From Chaetorhynchus papuensis (lineage: Eukaryota; Chordata; Aves; Passeriformes; Rhipiduridae), in NCBI GenBank assembly GCA_013396525.1, contig VWYX01000407.1, positions 114,158 through 178,157 of the forward strand: a stretch of 64,000 nucleotides of DNA, read 5' to 3'. Positions 24,735-37,780 of the stretch are shown piece by piece. Position numbers and translations under genes: made by a program. Position 1 is the stretch's first letter; each line of letters starts with the position of its first letter. The notes under the pieces were generated by a model. It worked only from the letters and a program-made list of their open reading frames with translations. It had not been told where the DNA came from and made no database searches.

Positions 24735-26061
24735 TATCTTTTTCTTCTTTCTACTGCTTCCCATTTACACTGAAGTGATCCCACCTTTGAGGCAAAAGAC
24801 CCTGGTATCAGGTGCTGTTAAGGGGCTCCAGAAGAGTGGTGTGAGAAATCCCAAAGGAAAACTTGGAATCAGCAGGAGCAGCAAGCTTAGCAGTCATAAC
24901 CCATACTGGAAATATAATCATTCTGGTCTACCTGGTACATCTTCCAAAGCCATATCAGCTAGGAAAAAACCTTAACTTGCTTCCTAGAAAGTTCCAAAAT
25001 GCTAGCATTTTTCTGCTTGGAAATTAGAAATTATTATGAGCAAATTAAAATAATGAATAACATAGTATTTTCTATCCCTGTAAGATTTACTTTTTATTCC
25101 TCTCATTTTCAATTTCCTGTCTTTCATCTTTTTATTTCCTTTTTTTTTCTTCCCTTTACCTGGCATTTGTCTTTTTTCATACATGTATTTCAATTTCTTC
25201 TTTCAGCTTTGGTCAACAATGTTACAATAGGTACTCATAGTTGAACCTCTCCAAAGGTTGCATCACATTCAGTTATGCATCACATAACTGAAATATAGCT
25301 TCAAATTGCTCCAAAAAGTCAGAAAAACATAGTGATCTCTCTCTTTTTTAGGAGTGAATGACAGGATCATATAAGCTATTCATCAGCCAGGCTCAGACAA
25401 GAGCATCAGAGCAGTCTTGGGAATGGAACAATACCCTGCAAGTGTTCTGATGGGACTTTTTAAGATTTTATTTATAGATTAGGCACTGGGAATATCAGTG
25501 TTTTACTCATTGTTAATGAAATGCATTTATAAAAAAATATTTTTTCTCTTATGTTATTACAAACTATACTGTATTACTAGAAGGTGTGTAACAAAGTTTA
25601 GAAAGGGTGTAACTGTGGTTTTTTTCAACAACTCTATTTATATAAAGTTAGTGTAAGTATGTGGGTTGAAAAAAATGCATATACATGTACTTTTATAGAA
25701 GTAAGTAACTATGAATTTCCATAGCTTTATGATCACATCTTTATGTATTTATTCAGGGATCAGCAAGATAAAGTACAGGAAAACATATGCAGAAGTCTTC
25801 GACTGGTTGAAAGAAAATAGTCCTATTTTGTATATATCTTGCTAACACTGCATATTTGTCTGCAGAATTCCAAAAAAATAAAACAGGATATCATGAATGG
25901 TGAAGTTTACCCAGAAACACCTAGTCCTACAAAACATTTCATAAGCAGGCTAAACTAGGATTATGTGGATACACACACATCTGCAGGACGGAGAGTTCAA
26001 AACTAATGGAGTTCCTCCCCAGCTGTTTCAAAATCTACCCCTTGCACTCACACTGCAGGAA

Positions 26062-26116
26062 GCCCTAAAAAAGCCCAAAAAACCCCAAACATCTTCTCCC
26101 CCACAAACCAACAAAT
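26062..26116. repeat. Short A/C-rich low-complexity tract
   Basis: About 55 bp of A and C runs (aaaaaagcccaaaaaacccc and similar), of the same kind as the tract at 24633. Confidence 0.7.
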
Positions 26117-28562
26117 ATCTTCCAAGGGAAAGTTTATTCAGTATATTCACAGAATGTTAAGGGGCAAAAAAGTTTTCATTTAAAAAATAAACCTCCACCA
26201 CCTACCTTTTCTTTGTTTGGGTTTCTGTGGTGGATGTGCCATAGGATTAAAAGCAAAGGATCCTATTTCATCATTATAAAAAAAGTGTCCAAGGCTCATC
26301 AGCGCAGCAATACTTGAGTCAACATGTTTGTTCTCACTGGCTTTTTCCATCAACACTAATAATTTATGTACTCTGCACCCCCTCGGGACCTTTTAACACC
26401 AATAAAAACACGTTATCCAAATACAAGAACTAAAAGACAGCCAATTACATTAACAGCAAAACTGCTAATGTTCCTAAATAGATGATTAGTCAAAAAGCAC
26501 TAGATTATTTTATGACACTTTGCAAAAAGTATAACTTTTTTTTTTTCTTTTTTGATCAATCATTCCTGCTATTGGTGTCAAATTAATGCAATTTAAAACT
26601 TATATCTGTTTGCTTATAAAAGCTTTATATACCATAAGAGGTAAATTACCTTATTTTCTTACTTATTTTCTTTAGTAATCTGTAAGTATGACTGATTCAA
26701 GTAAATTAAATATAATTTCCCCTCCTTCCCCATCCCCTCACCTCAAACCAGTGGAATCTCAACTATTAATCTAATCAGCTTCATTCATATGACAAAAGGA
26801 TGCCAACAACATGTTTTGCTGATGAGTTCCAGAATTACAGAAATATTTTTATCACTAGCACATATCTTCAAAAGACTAGGAAGAAACAGGAGCACTTCCA
26901 AGTTCAACTAGACCAGGAAAACCTTGGTTCATACCAGGACTGGAAATGAAAGAGAGGACATGTCAGAAAAAAATCCCACAACAACATATGTTTAATTCTC
27001 CACTGATCTGCAAATTTTAATTTTTTAATTTTATAGATTCAGGAAATGTGAATAAAACCAGCCAATTTACTGATAAAGAAAACCAAATTTGGAGGAAGAG
27101 AACTTATTTTCTTTCCTTTTTATTGTGGCATGTCCACAACTCATTTAATAGTTTGTTGTTTGGGGGTTTTTTTGTGGGGGGGAGAATCTTTTGTTTAGTT
27201 CAGTTGCTTATTTTTATAGTAAGTGGCAATGTGGTTTGTATTAGATTTCCATTTCCACTTTCATCTTTCACCAATATCTTGTATAAAATTAAATATCTAC
27301 ACTATAACTTGCTGAACATCTATTTTCTTCTGGATCCATTCGATCCAAAAGTCACCGGCTTCTTGTGAACAGCATAAGGTACCAAAGAGGCATCAACTCT
27401 GAGTCATGATGATCTGAAAGACTGAATATTAGCAGCATCTGCTTATTCAGGTGACTGCTCTAATATCCCACACTGTTTATAGTAAGAAGGTAAAATTTCA
27501 CTCTCATTCAGGTCTGATGCGGCCATCTTTTATTGTCAGCTCTGATAATACCTCTGAGTGGGTCAGGTTTCTTACAAAAGAGATTAGTTTTAAGTCAGTA
27601 GTTCTCAATATTTCAATGCAAATTTTGAGGTTTGTTTAAGGTATCATTTCCTCTCTATGTAATGAAACCAAGTTATTCTTTGTCAAGAAGCATTTGATTT
27701 CTCTCTATATGTAATATCTCCTATATTTGTTCAATTACTCTTTAGAAATAGCAGGGGGCATGTAATTCAGGCAGCCCATCAATAATGGGGGCAAGACTGC
27801 CTTAAGCTTTAATGGCTTATGAACAGGAGAAGCAGTAGCAATTAAATTCAAACAGAGGGACTGAGAGGAAAGAGACCACGGAGGGGAAACAAAAATCACT
27901 ATGGAAATGTAGAGTCATCAAAATGTACATCTGCCGTTACCATGAAGTAGCTCATTTACAGTCTAAACATTTTTATTTCTGCCACAATCACAAAAAAAAA
28001 ATTTACTTGTAATTGATTGCAAATACTAACTGTCTTCAGCCCTTTGAGTGCTGAGGTTACCAACCTGATAAAAGCCAAAATGCCCTTACTGGAATTTGCT
28101 TAGGCAAAGAGGATGCACGCAGGATTAGATGCTACGTGCTGTCTGTACCCATGGGTGGGCATATGACAAGAAATTTTCTGAAGAAAGTATTTCACGGGCA
28201 TGATTCTGTCAAAGCACCATCCGCTTCTAAAGCAGTGGATTACAGTCCCAGGAACAAAGTATTGCATGTTAGAGACTTGACTCTGGTTTACATTCATCTG
28301 ACAGCACACCCTACCACACACCCATTAGCACAGACCATATCACAAAACAAATGAGAAATAGACTAACATCACAAGTCAAAAGTGTGCACCAACCACACTG
28401 GTTACCAAACTGAGTTCAGGATGTTAAATGCAGTTTAAAAAGTATTTCCTTTTCAGGAACCTTTGACTCCAAGGAGACACCTACAGTTCCAAAGAAACTA
28501 GCAATTTTTGGGAAGATCTTTTTAACTGACTATGGGCTTGACATGACTTGATATATTGTGGG

Positions 28563-28911
28563 TCATAAAATCATAGAAAGGTGTAGGTTTGGAAGCAGTC
28601 TTAAACATCATCTAGTTCCAACCTCCCATGCCATGGGCAGAAACACCTTCACTAGACCAGGTTGCCCAGAGTCCCATCTAACCTGGCCTTGAACACTTCC
28701 AGGGATGGTGTGTCCATGGCTTCTCTGGGCAGCCTGCTTCACTGCCTCACCACTCTCACAGAAAAGAATTTCTTCCTTTCTAAACCTACTCTCTTCCAGT
28801 TTGAAGCCATTCCCCTTTGTTCTACCACTATAAGTCCTTGTAAAACATCTCTCCACCTTTCTTGTAACCCCCCTTCAGGTACTGAAAGACTTCTCTAAGG
28901 TCTCCCCAGTC
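28563..28911 (-). mobile_element. CR1 LINE 3' fragment, about 350 bp
   Basis: This is CR1 on the minus strand, so its 3' end is on the left. The terminus 'aaaatcatagaaagg' is at 28567, followed by the complement of the usual blocks: 'catctagttccaacctccca', 'cttccagggatggtgtgtcc', 'ctctgggcagcctgcttcac', and 'aaggtctcccca' at the right edge. It is fairly well kept. A minus-strand frame across it (28608-28856) is interrupted LINE 3' sequence. Confidence 0.93.
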
Positions 28912-30905
28912 ACTTGAGTTCTAATTCTTAAATATATCCCCTTATTATGGTAACTGCTGAGAAGTACTCAAGGTACCTGAAACTGCAACAGTTATAAAAT
29001 TGTTCCTCTCATCATTATCTAAGCCAGTGGGAAAAGGAGTGGGAGGAAGCAGCAGATCTGATTTATACCCTCTGCACTTTTTTGCTCCAGCAAAACCTTT
29101 TGTGAAAGTTATGGCAGGAACATGTCTCCCTTGAGCTTTTATACCTGCAAGCAGTACAAAAACAAATGCACTTTCCACTGGATGTCCAGCACTCTTTAAT
29201 GCAAAGACAGGGCCTCTGGGGTACCTTTCCCGGAACAAGGAAGAGACTCAAAATTATGTGCTGGCTGTATACAGACCCGGATCCAGATGGTTTGATCTCA
29301 TTTCTGGACATACTGCCACCTGTTATCTCCATTTCTCATCAGAACTTGCATATTGCATACTCAGCAATACATATTGACATGTTTAAATGAGGTTGTTTTT
29401 CTGTCTAGAAAGGCAGTGGGTCATCCTCTTTTGTCATCATATGTCAGGTATAACTGTATTCATGTTTGGGGATTCCTGAGGGTTTTTTTAATTTCTCAGC
29501 ATTTACATGTGCAATAAGAATGTTTGTGCTTCATTTCTTAAGTCTGACCATTTAGAAAACACACAGCCCTACTGAAACTGCACTTCTTCCTCCTCACCCA
29601 GGGAAGAGCTGCCCTCACTATGTCATTGCTCAACCAAAAACCCCTACTGAGCATGCAGGAGTCCATTATGTGATGGAAACCACACAAATGTCCAGATCAC
29701 CCTGAGCACAGTCCATTGATTTATGACCAGACCTCTAACACTGAGGTAAAGCTGAATGTGTGGGGTGACCCCCATTCTGGGTGTCTGAGGCCCAGAACTG
29801 GAGGGTTTCCTCAGGCATGTGCCTCCTTGCAAAATGCAAAAGTGAGTTTTTGCCAAACGGTTGAAAAATCAAGTTCTTCCTCTAAATCTGCATTTTATTG
29901 AGATTCTCATCATGTGTATGGAGGCTTAAAATAATTTCCAGAGTAAAATATATAAGCAATTTTGGCTGTAAATCAGACAGTGTTTATCCAAGTAGCTATA
30001 AAAATAAAATTGGAAACATGAACTCCGGTTGATCAGAAAATAGACAAATGAACCTAGCATGACCTGATAATTCATGTTGGCTGAGTAAATCTCCTGACTA
30101 GGAATCACCATGGCTTTGCTTTTCTTTCTGGTGGGATATTGAGACTGGAGGACTGACTTTTCTCTGAATATTTTGAATTATATAATGTATATAATCACAA
30201 GCCAACAGCAAATACAAATCTCTAGTTTTACATTTACATCTCCACAGATGCCTTTTTTTTTCCCTTCCCTGCTCTGCTATTTAATGTCATTTAAATAATC
30301 AGACTCTTCTGGCCAAAAATCATATGAGCTGCAGTACTAATCAATACCCTTATGTTTTAAATAGCACAGGTTAAGGGACTTTGACATTTCCTAAATATTG
30401 TGCCTCTTCTTTTAAAGCATACTTGCATTATAATCAAAGTACACTGTCCTCATACCATTCTCTTCTGTCATCTGTATATCACAAGTTTTCCACTTGATCA
30501 TATTAAATAGTTTTTGAAAGAGGTTATATAAAAGATAATGCACGTATCTTTTTTTTTTTTTTCTGTGTGGATTTTAAAGCAATCAGTCTTGCAATAAACA
30601 AGAGACTCTCTTGATAGGAACTGTTAGTATTTGTCAGGTATATTTCCCTAAAAAGAGTTGACTTGATATTAATAGCAATCTATCATTCTCCCTATCAATC
30701 AGGAATTGCAATCAGCCACAAACACACCCTCTAGTTCTCCTTCAATCAGAGAAACAGTGCAGAAACTCAACTGCAAGTATTTAATAAATGCATAAAGGGA
30801 AAAATCCATCAGAAACTGCTGGGGTCACACCGTGATATTCTTATTTAAACTAGAATTTTTCTTTCTCTGTGAGCAGTTTTATCATTTTATCAGATTTGTC
30901 AAGCA
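28912..30905. other. Stretch without a recognised gene
   Basis: About 2 kb. The part at 28930-29400 and a GC-richer part at 29570-29860 have overlapping open frames of 70-97 codons on both strands, none recognised. A 14-base T run is at 30549-30562. Confidence 0.6.
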
Positions 30906-31078
30906 TTAGCACAAACTGCCCAGGGAATCTCCAAGTCACCATCCCTAGAGGTATTTAAAAGATGTGTTGATGTGGCACTGAAGGACATGATTCAGTGGCA
31001 GTCTTGCCAGTGCTGGGTTAATGGTTGAACTCCATGATCTTAAAGATTTCTTCCAAGCAAAATGATTCTATGATTTTC
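30906..31078 (+). mobile_element. CR1 LINE 3' fragment
   Basis: A CR1 3' end in plus orientation, with 'cacaaactgcccagggaatc', 'aagtcaccatccctagaggt', the 'gtgttgatgtggcactgaag' block and a 3' terminus 'aaaatgattctatgatttt'. The terminal octamer is nearly intact. The subfamily differs from the copies at 2910 and 28563 (the 'gatgtggcact...ggacatg' variant). Confidence 0.9.
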
Positions 31079-31679
31079 TGTAGGTCTTCATCTGAAGGAA
31101 TGAAAATAAAATCTAGGGCCATCAAATCTAAGGCAGAGTGTTTTGGAAAGTTTTAGGTTCACAGTTATTAAGAAAAAGAGAATCAGTGTTGAAACACTGA
31201 TTAAGTTATCACTTAGCACTAATGAAAATGTATTTCTTTTTTCCAAGTGCTTTCTGGGAATGGAAAAGTAGGTCACCTGTCAGCACTTCCCAAACAAACT
31301 GCAGCAAAACATCAGAGCGGACTCCCCATTTCCCAGCAGTGAGGTATCATTAAAAAAACACCATGAATTTTAAACCAGAAAGCTTCAAGTTTTTTGAAGA
31401 GCTTAAGACATTAGCAAAACAGATTGTTTCTCCCAATGGTATGTTTAAACAAGCAAGGTACTTTCAAAGTATTACTGTGTAGAACAGAATTTCACTTATG
31501 CATGTGTTTGTGATGCCAAATACAAGCTTCTGAAATGCCTTGAAGATTATCCTTCATTATCAAGGAGAGACTTCGTAAGGTACTACTAAGACTCAAGTCT
31601 CAGGGCCATATGTTTTCATTCCCCTATGGGAAATCTCATCCAGGGACTGAAAATCCTAAGAAATATTTGCCAGGTTTAA
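31079..31679. other. Spacer between two facing CR1 3' ends
   Basis: About 600 bp of AT-rich sequence between a plus-strand and a minus-strand CR1 copy whose 3' ends face each other. No gene is seen. Confidence 0.7.
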
Positions 31680-31873
31680 ACAATAACAGAATTTTTTAGA
31701 TTGTAAAAAGACCCTCAAGACCACTGAGTCCAACAGTTAATCCAGAACTGCCAAGTGCACCGCTTTAACCATATGCCTAAGGGCCACATCCACACGACTT
31801 TTTAATACTTCCAGGGATGGTGACTCAACTTCTTCTCTGGACAGCCTGTTTCAAAGCTTGAAAACCCTTTAGG
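31680..31873 (-). mobile_element. CR1 LINE 3' fragment
   Basis: Minus-strand CR1 with its 3' end on the left ('taacagaattttttagattg'). Next come the complements of 'gagtccaacagttaatccag', 'actgccaagtgcaccgcttt', 'tacttccagggatggtgact' and 'ggacagcctgtttcaaagct'. It is the same subfamily style as the plus copy at 30906-31078 but carries more substitutions and small indels. Confidence 0.9.
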
Positions 31874-32607
31874 GTTACTAGAAATCAATTATTTGGGACT
31901 TTAGAAAAAATATGAAATAGTTTGGGGGTAAGGATTTATTTTTCCACCCGGAAGATTATCTTAAAACACTGTAATAAATTCATAGTTGATACATCACATA
32001 CAAGAATCAGGAGAAATATTTGTTTAATTTGTCTGAAATATAAGGTGCAGTAACTATGACCTAGACTTAAAGTCCTCAGAGATCCTCGGGGATCTTTCTA
32101 TTGGCTCTAACTTGGTAAGTCCATAATAATACTGATTTAATTGCAAAATTCTTGTAACAATCAGGAATATGTACATATTCCTTAAAAGAAAGAAAAGTAT
32201 TTTAAAATCAAAGCATTTTGAACCAGAGAATTTTTAGATTGAATTCTTGAAAAATGCAAGGTTGAAAAATTACTTTTAAGGTATGGCTACCTGCAGCACA
32301 ATTTTGTACTCCAATTGTTGCCCAGTGATTTACTGTCTTGCCAAGAAAAACATCTAATAAAGGTCTAAAGCATGTAAGCTGAAGTATTATAGCTCTGATG
32401 CTATCAGAGGATGTTATTCTTGAGCTAATTCATTTTGGGACATCAGAACAGGAAAGCAGTTTAATGTTCAGAGTAAAAAAAATGTTCTTTGGTAACCTTG
32501 GAAGCAAGAGTAGAAGGAGTTCTAATCTCTGAAATTGTCAAAAATTGAGTTTGGGTAAACCATAGAACACTAGTTCTCTGGAAGAAATGTGGAAGATGAG
32601 TTACAAA

Positions 32608-32648
32608 TTATATATATATATGTATATGTATATAGGTGTGTGTGTGTA
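32608..32648. repeat. Compound (TA)n/(TATG)n/(GT)n microsatellite
   Basis: An alternating AT stretch passes into tatg units and then a short GT run. It is likely polymorphic in length. Confidence 0.9.
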
Positions 32649-34880
32649 TCTAAACATAAGAAATTTGAAGCTAAATATTTATCCTACTGTGAATATCGTA
32701 ATACAAAGTTTCTCTCATTTAATGCTAGGTGTCTACTAAATATAAAGTCTTCCTATATTTGATACTTCTTAAAAGCTACCAATGATCTTCCTACATGTCT
32801 CCTTCAAATACTAGTTAAATATTCTAGAGAAGGTTTAGGGTTGAAGTTGTTTTACTGCTTTTGAGCAAAAGATACACATGCACCACAGAATTGTCATTAA
32901 AGATTTGAAATATACCTAAGAGGGAAAGAACTAAAAGCCAGAAAAAGAGTTTTCATATGAACCATTAGGCCCAGGTAAAGTAGATTACATTGACCTTTTA
33001 ACATTAAATTCCAAATCTTAAAAATATCAGATTAATACTTCTTTGATACCATGCTAACTAACTGACTTCCCAAATTATTATTATGAATTGTAAGTCTCAC
33101 ACTTAAGGTGTCAATATAAAATTATTTCAGTGCATATTTTGGTAAGTTATAATGAGCTTATTATTTTGAAAACACTATATAAAAATGCAATAATTTAAAA
33201 GATTATTTTACAGAAGTCATACAGGATGACTTATTGTACTTAGCAAGTATACCGTTTTAGGAAGACATTAAGCTATTCAGCACTGGTATTTGTCTTTCAT
33301 ATTTACTTTTCATCTGCCAGGCAGCTAAGAAGGAAATATGTCTTTGTCTCTGCTCTTGCTTTCCTTGGCTCAGTGTATTACAAAAATCATATATACTAAC
33401 AATCATATGTATTTAAATATTAAAAATTTTAGCTTAATTCTAAGACAGCATCTCAAGTTCTGGATATAGTGGCACCACTGGGAATGCATCATGTGCCTAA
33501 ATTGGGAAAGTACCTGTAGTGCCCCTGATTGTCACTGAAATGCTCCAACTTGATGACAGAAGGAGCCAACAATGTCACCTGCCAAGCTTGTTAATACTCC
33601 CCTGCAAGAAAGTTTTATTCTTAGAATGATATTCTTTTGTTCTGAGGCAGCTAATGCCAGCTGTGCAATCAAACACTAGAGACAAATCACAGACATATCA
33701 AGGTGATTGTACCACATTCAGCAGCACCTGAACCCAAAGGAATATTTCTTATTCCTTTTATCTGTATGTTTCTTTGAAAATAATTTTGAAAATTGTCACA
33801 CTTCAGTAGCTTTAAAAATAGCTCATTTATTAAAAAGCTGTATAATTTTTCTGTAAATGATTACTATAATAAATGTGGTGCACTTGAAGGACAACATTAT
33901 TAAAAGACACAGAATGCAAAATAAAATATGGTGATTGAAGTAAGAATCAAAGTCTATGAAGTCCAGTAACACAGGATCAACATTTAATTAAATTGGATTT
34001 CTCATTCTGGAAGTGAGTGATAAATAGCATTAATGTATTTTACAATGCTTTAAATCATGGCATATTCCCATATTTATGTTGTTATCAAGCATGTCTAGAC
34101 ATGGCTGCAATGAAGTTCCACGTTTTACCCTTTTAATTAGGGCTTTCTACTCTGCTTTTGCTAACAGCTCTGGCAAGAGTAATTTGCTTTAATCAAAATC
34201 AAACATATGCATAAAATTTCAATTAGAAATTCACTGTCTTTGTGGCAATACAGTTTTTGCATTTAATAATACTGGAACTGAATTTAACCTATTGTTTGTA
34301 ATTTCTATTAGAGGGATAGAATTAGTAGACTGCCAGAGAAGTTACCAAACAGACAAGCCAGGAAACTAATGACTAATTTTCCATGGAGTCAGTAAAGACT
34401 GAGTTAGCCAGAAACAGCCTGTATTTTTAGCATGGCAAGCATCTAGGTATGCATCAGAAATAAAAAGAAATTAAAACCAGCGAAAGAAGTATCAAGTTTC
34501 TATCAAATTCATACATTTCATAGCTCTAGAAAAACATGCATTTTGTTCTATATGCAACATTTTCATACTGGAAATTTACAACTGAATCCCACATTTTTTC
34601 CTCTTCTTTTTTTTTCTTTTCCATGTGTAGATGGTTTCTTTTTAATATTTTTTTGCCTTCCAAAACTACAGAGAAGTTTCAGAATGCCATAAACAAGTCT
34701 GCCTCGCCCTCATGCTCCATCCTCATTCACTCACACTGCTGATCCCAAGCTGAAATTTTGGACGCACAAAAAAGAATCTCACCTTTCAAATGCAGACTGT
34801 CAAACTAAATCAAGTGTCAAGCAACACTTCCCACAGACTGTAAACACCAGGAATAATTAAAGAAAAGGACTCTTAGAAAG

Positions 34881-34925
34881 GAAACAAACTTTGATTCCTC
34901 CTGGAAAGAAACAAACTTTGATTCT
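34881..34925. repeat. Tandem duplication, 27-bp spacing
   Basis: The 17-mer gaaacaaactttgattc occurs at 34881 and again at 34908, with related bases between. It looks like a recent local duplication. Confidence 0.85.
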
Positions 34926-35791
34926 TTGCCTTTGAAGCTTGAGTCTCTTCAGATGAGGTTACTACAGAGGAACATTCTAAAACAAAACATGTTTTGTAAG
35001 AGAACTCAATGAATTCAAGCACCTTGGGTACGAAGAAGCCAGATTTTAAGGTAACAAAGGGTTTTCTTCCCGTGACAAGAGGGAAACTGGAGGCTAAAAT
35101 GAGATTGGATTACCAAAACTGTGCAGAGCAGCTGTGTGTATGTTGTTGGTCTTTGAGGTGCAGCAGATGTGCCCCTTTGTGAATGCACCTACCACCGTGT
35201 TTACTTCAGTCAATAAAAAGGAGCAGATCATTTCAGGACAATTCTTGTAAAAGGAATACAAAAGAAGGATTCTACCATGGAATATTATTCTCCAAGGCTA
35301 TCTCAGCCAGTTTGCCAGAACTCCTTTATGAGAAGAAACTGCAAAAGCAAATGTATCAGCCATTTTCTACCAGATATTTTAAGCCTTGAACAAAAAAAAG
35401 AAACACCCATATGGTGGCTAACAATTTAAAAATGTACTGAAAGTCCAACAGTGGAAAAGTGAGGACCCAGTTTAAGCTTGTGAAAATAGCGTACACAGGT
35501 ATAATCTGGACAGAAAGTGGTGGGAACAAAAATGAGAAGGGTGATCTTTCCTATGAAACAGAGAGTAGCTGACTGTAATGGAGTTATTTGGACTGGAATT
35601 ATATGAACTTCAGTGGAAGTTCAGATGTCTCCACCACATAGAAAAACATGTCTTTTTATGTCAGCATGCTAACACCTCATCCAGAATCATGCACACACCA
35701 TCTCTTCCTCTCAAATCTTTTGTCATCAATAAAATATAAAATATTCTTATAAGCATAAAAACTTTGACAGCTTACCCATATTTTAACTTTC

Positions 35792-35813
35792 GTGTGTGTG
35801 TGTGTGTGTGTGT
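35792..35813. repeat. (GT)11 microsatellite
   Basis: A perfect 22-bp GT run followed by atatgg. It is a likely polymorphic marker. Confidence 0.95.
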
Positions 35814-37620
35814 ATATGGCATGAACAGTAAGCCATCTTTATTCCTATTTCCTTGTCTTTTCCTATAAGGGAAATGTTGCACTTTTAATGATAACTAGAA
35901 TATAAGAGTTGTGTTGCATTTTAAAAGGCAGGTATCCTCATTTACCTGTTTCAAGTAGAAAAACTTCATTTTTTACTCTAGGGCAGCCCTCTATAATCGT
36001 TCTAGTATGTTTCTGCCAAAAAGCTGAATTTCCTAGACAAGTTTCTTCTGACTGTGAAGCTGTTCTAGCAGCTCAAACCACTCAACTTGTAATAGGCAGA
36101 GCTTGGTGGTGATAACTTTAAGCTCTCTACCAATTAGTTGGGAGCAGGTCGTTAGGTGCAGGAAATCATTCATTTTCCTAACAGACAATCATGTTGTTGG
36201 TGCATGTGGTTTTACGTGATCCAAAACTTTATGTTGCTTAATGACTGTTTAGACCATACACGGAACTGGTCAAAATATGAAAAAAGTTCATAGAAAGCTT
36301 TAGTTTCTGGGTCTTTCAGTCTGAGGATTGGGAATTTTTTAAGTCAATTAAAAAGACACTCAGTGGAAAAATGTTATGGGATGAAGCCTACCCAAAAGTG
36401 GTGCTCAGATAAGTAAAACCTTGACTACATCTGCCCAGGTCTAACATGTTTGATGAATCTGGAACATCCTGGTAAAGCAAGCGACATTCAGGCAATTGCT
36501 ACAGGAAAACCTTTCTCAAAAGCTCTCTACTCTATCTGCCCCTGTTTAACTATTCATGGCAAAGAAATAAAGATGAACAATGAAGATTGAACAATTTTAG
36601 ATGCTTATACCATGTTTGATGATAGTAACAACTACTTGCTTTAGTGATGGCAAAACTCAAGAAAATTTGCTTGGGGTGACCAGCAAGGCCATGAGCTGCT
36701 TATGCCAACCACCTAGATTGGAAAGCAATTAGTGGTGGAAAGAACAACCCCTTTGGAAGGCCTATGCCCAAGAACAAGCAGAAGGCTGAGCCAAATCCAC
36801 TGTGTGTAAAGGGCTGGCCACCAGCTAGGAACCAGACTTTTCAACTACCTGGAGCAACTACCTCTTTCCCCAAGTCCATGATGCCGGTTACTGCTACCAC
36901 TACACAGAAGTTATTTGATGGAAGTCTTTGGGTTTTATGTCTGAGTGTGTAGAACAGAAGTCATCATACACATGGTAGACCCATCACACTTATTATATAG
37001 TACTATATAGCTTTTAGGTTGCTGAGTGGTGTAGTTCTGTTCTTTTGGCTATCTCAGCCCTAAAGTCTCCCATGGCTGAATCTGACCTTCATGTCTCTCT
37101 CTCCCTTTCTTTATAGCTTTGGAAAATTTACATCTTGATTGAGCAGCATAAAGTATTAATAATCATAATATTGACAGTAATTAAATATTTCATGTCTGTG
37201 CTCTATTAAGATATTGCCCCAGACCTCTGTGTTCAAAACTCACAGTTCACCCTCATCCTTAGGCCAAATTATAATATTTATAACATGATATAACACTTCA
37301 GACTAGATAAATTTGCAAAGAGAGGATATGCATTGTATAATTATAAGGTGAAATGGATTTAAAGGTGTGTTAAACACAGCAGTAAAAATCAGCTTTGTTA
37401 GTACATACACTTTTCTTATTAGTTTCTTATTTATAATTTATGAGGATTAATTATTCTTCTGTTGCCTCTGATAAGGCTACATAAAGGGTGAAATGAAAGA
37501 ATAAAAGGTGAAAACGAACTTCTGTATTCTATTTGACATTTCCAAACTTTACAGGTCATATATGTGCTGAATAATTGCATGACACATGCTTTATTTGCAC
37601 ATTTGTTTGGTTTTCTGTTT

Positions 37621-37780
37621 AACAAAAAACCCAAACCAAATCAAACCCAACCAACCAAAAAAAAAAAAAAANAAAAAAAAAAAAAAACCCAAAAAAAACC
37701 AACAAAAAAAGAAAACCAACAAAAAAACCTCCAAAAACCAAACAAACCAATACAAAAAAACCCCAAACAAACAAAATAAG
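37621..37780. repeat. A/C-rich low-complexity tract with long A runs and one N
   Basis: About 160 bp made almost only of A and C: aaccaacc-type units, a long A run broken by an undetermined base at 37672, then aaaaacc and ccaaaaacc units. Frames crossing it give Lys/Asn/Pro/Gln-rich peptides that are artefacts of composition. The N shows that the assembly could not settle this homopolymer, so its true length is uncertain. Confidence 0.95.

Larger units (their letters stand above)
24192..28562. other. AT-rich stretch without a recognised gene
   Basis: About 4.4 kb with no recognised gene. It holds A/C-rich low-complexity tracts at 24633-24734 and 26062-26116 and a G/T tract at 27151-27182. 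A 106-codon frame at 27048-27368 is T-rich and hydrophobic because of base composition. Confidence 0.65.
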
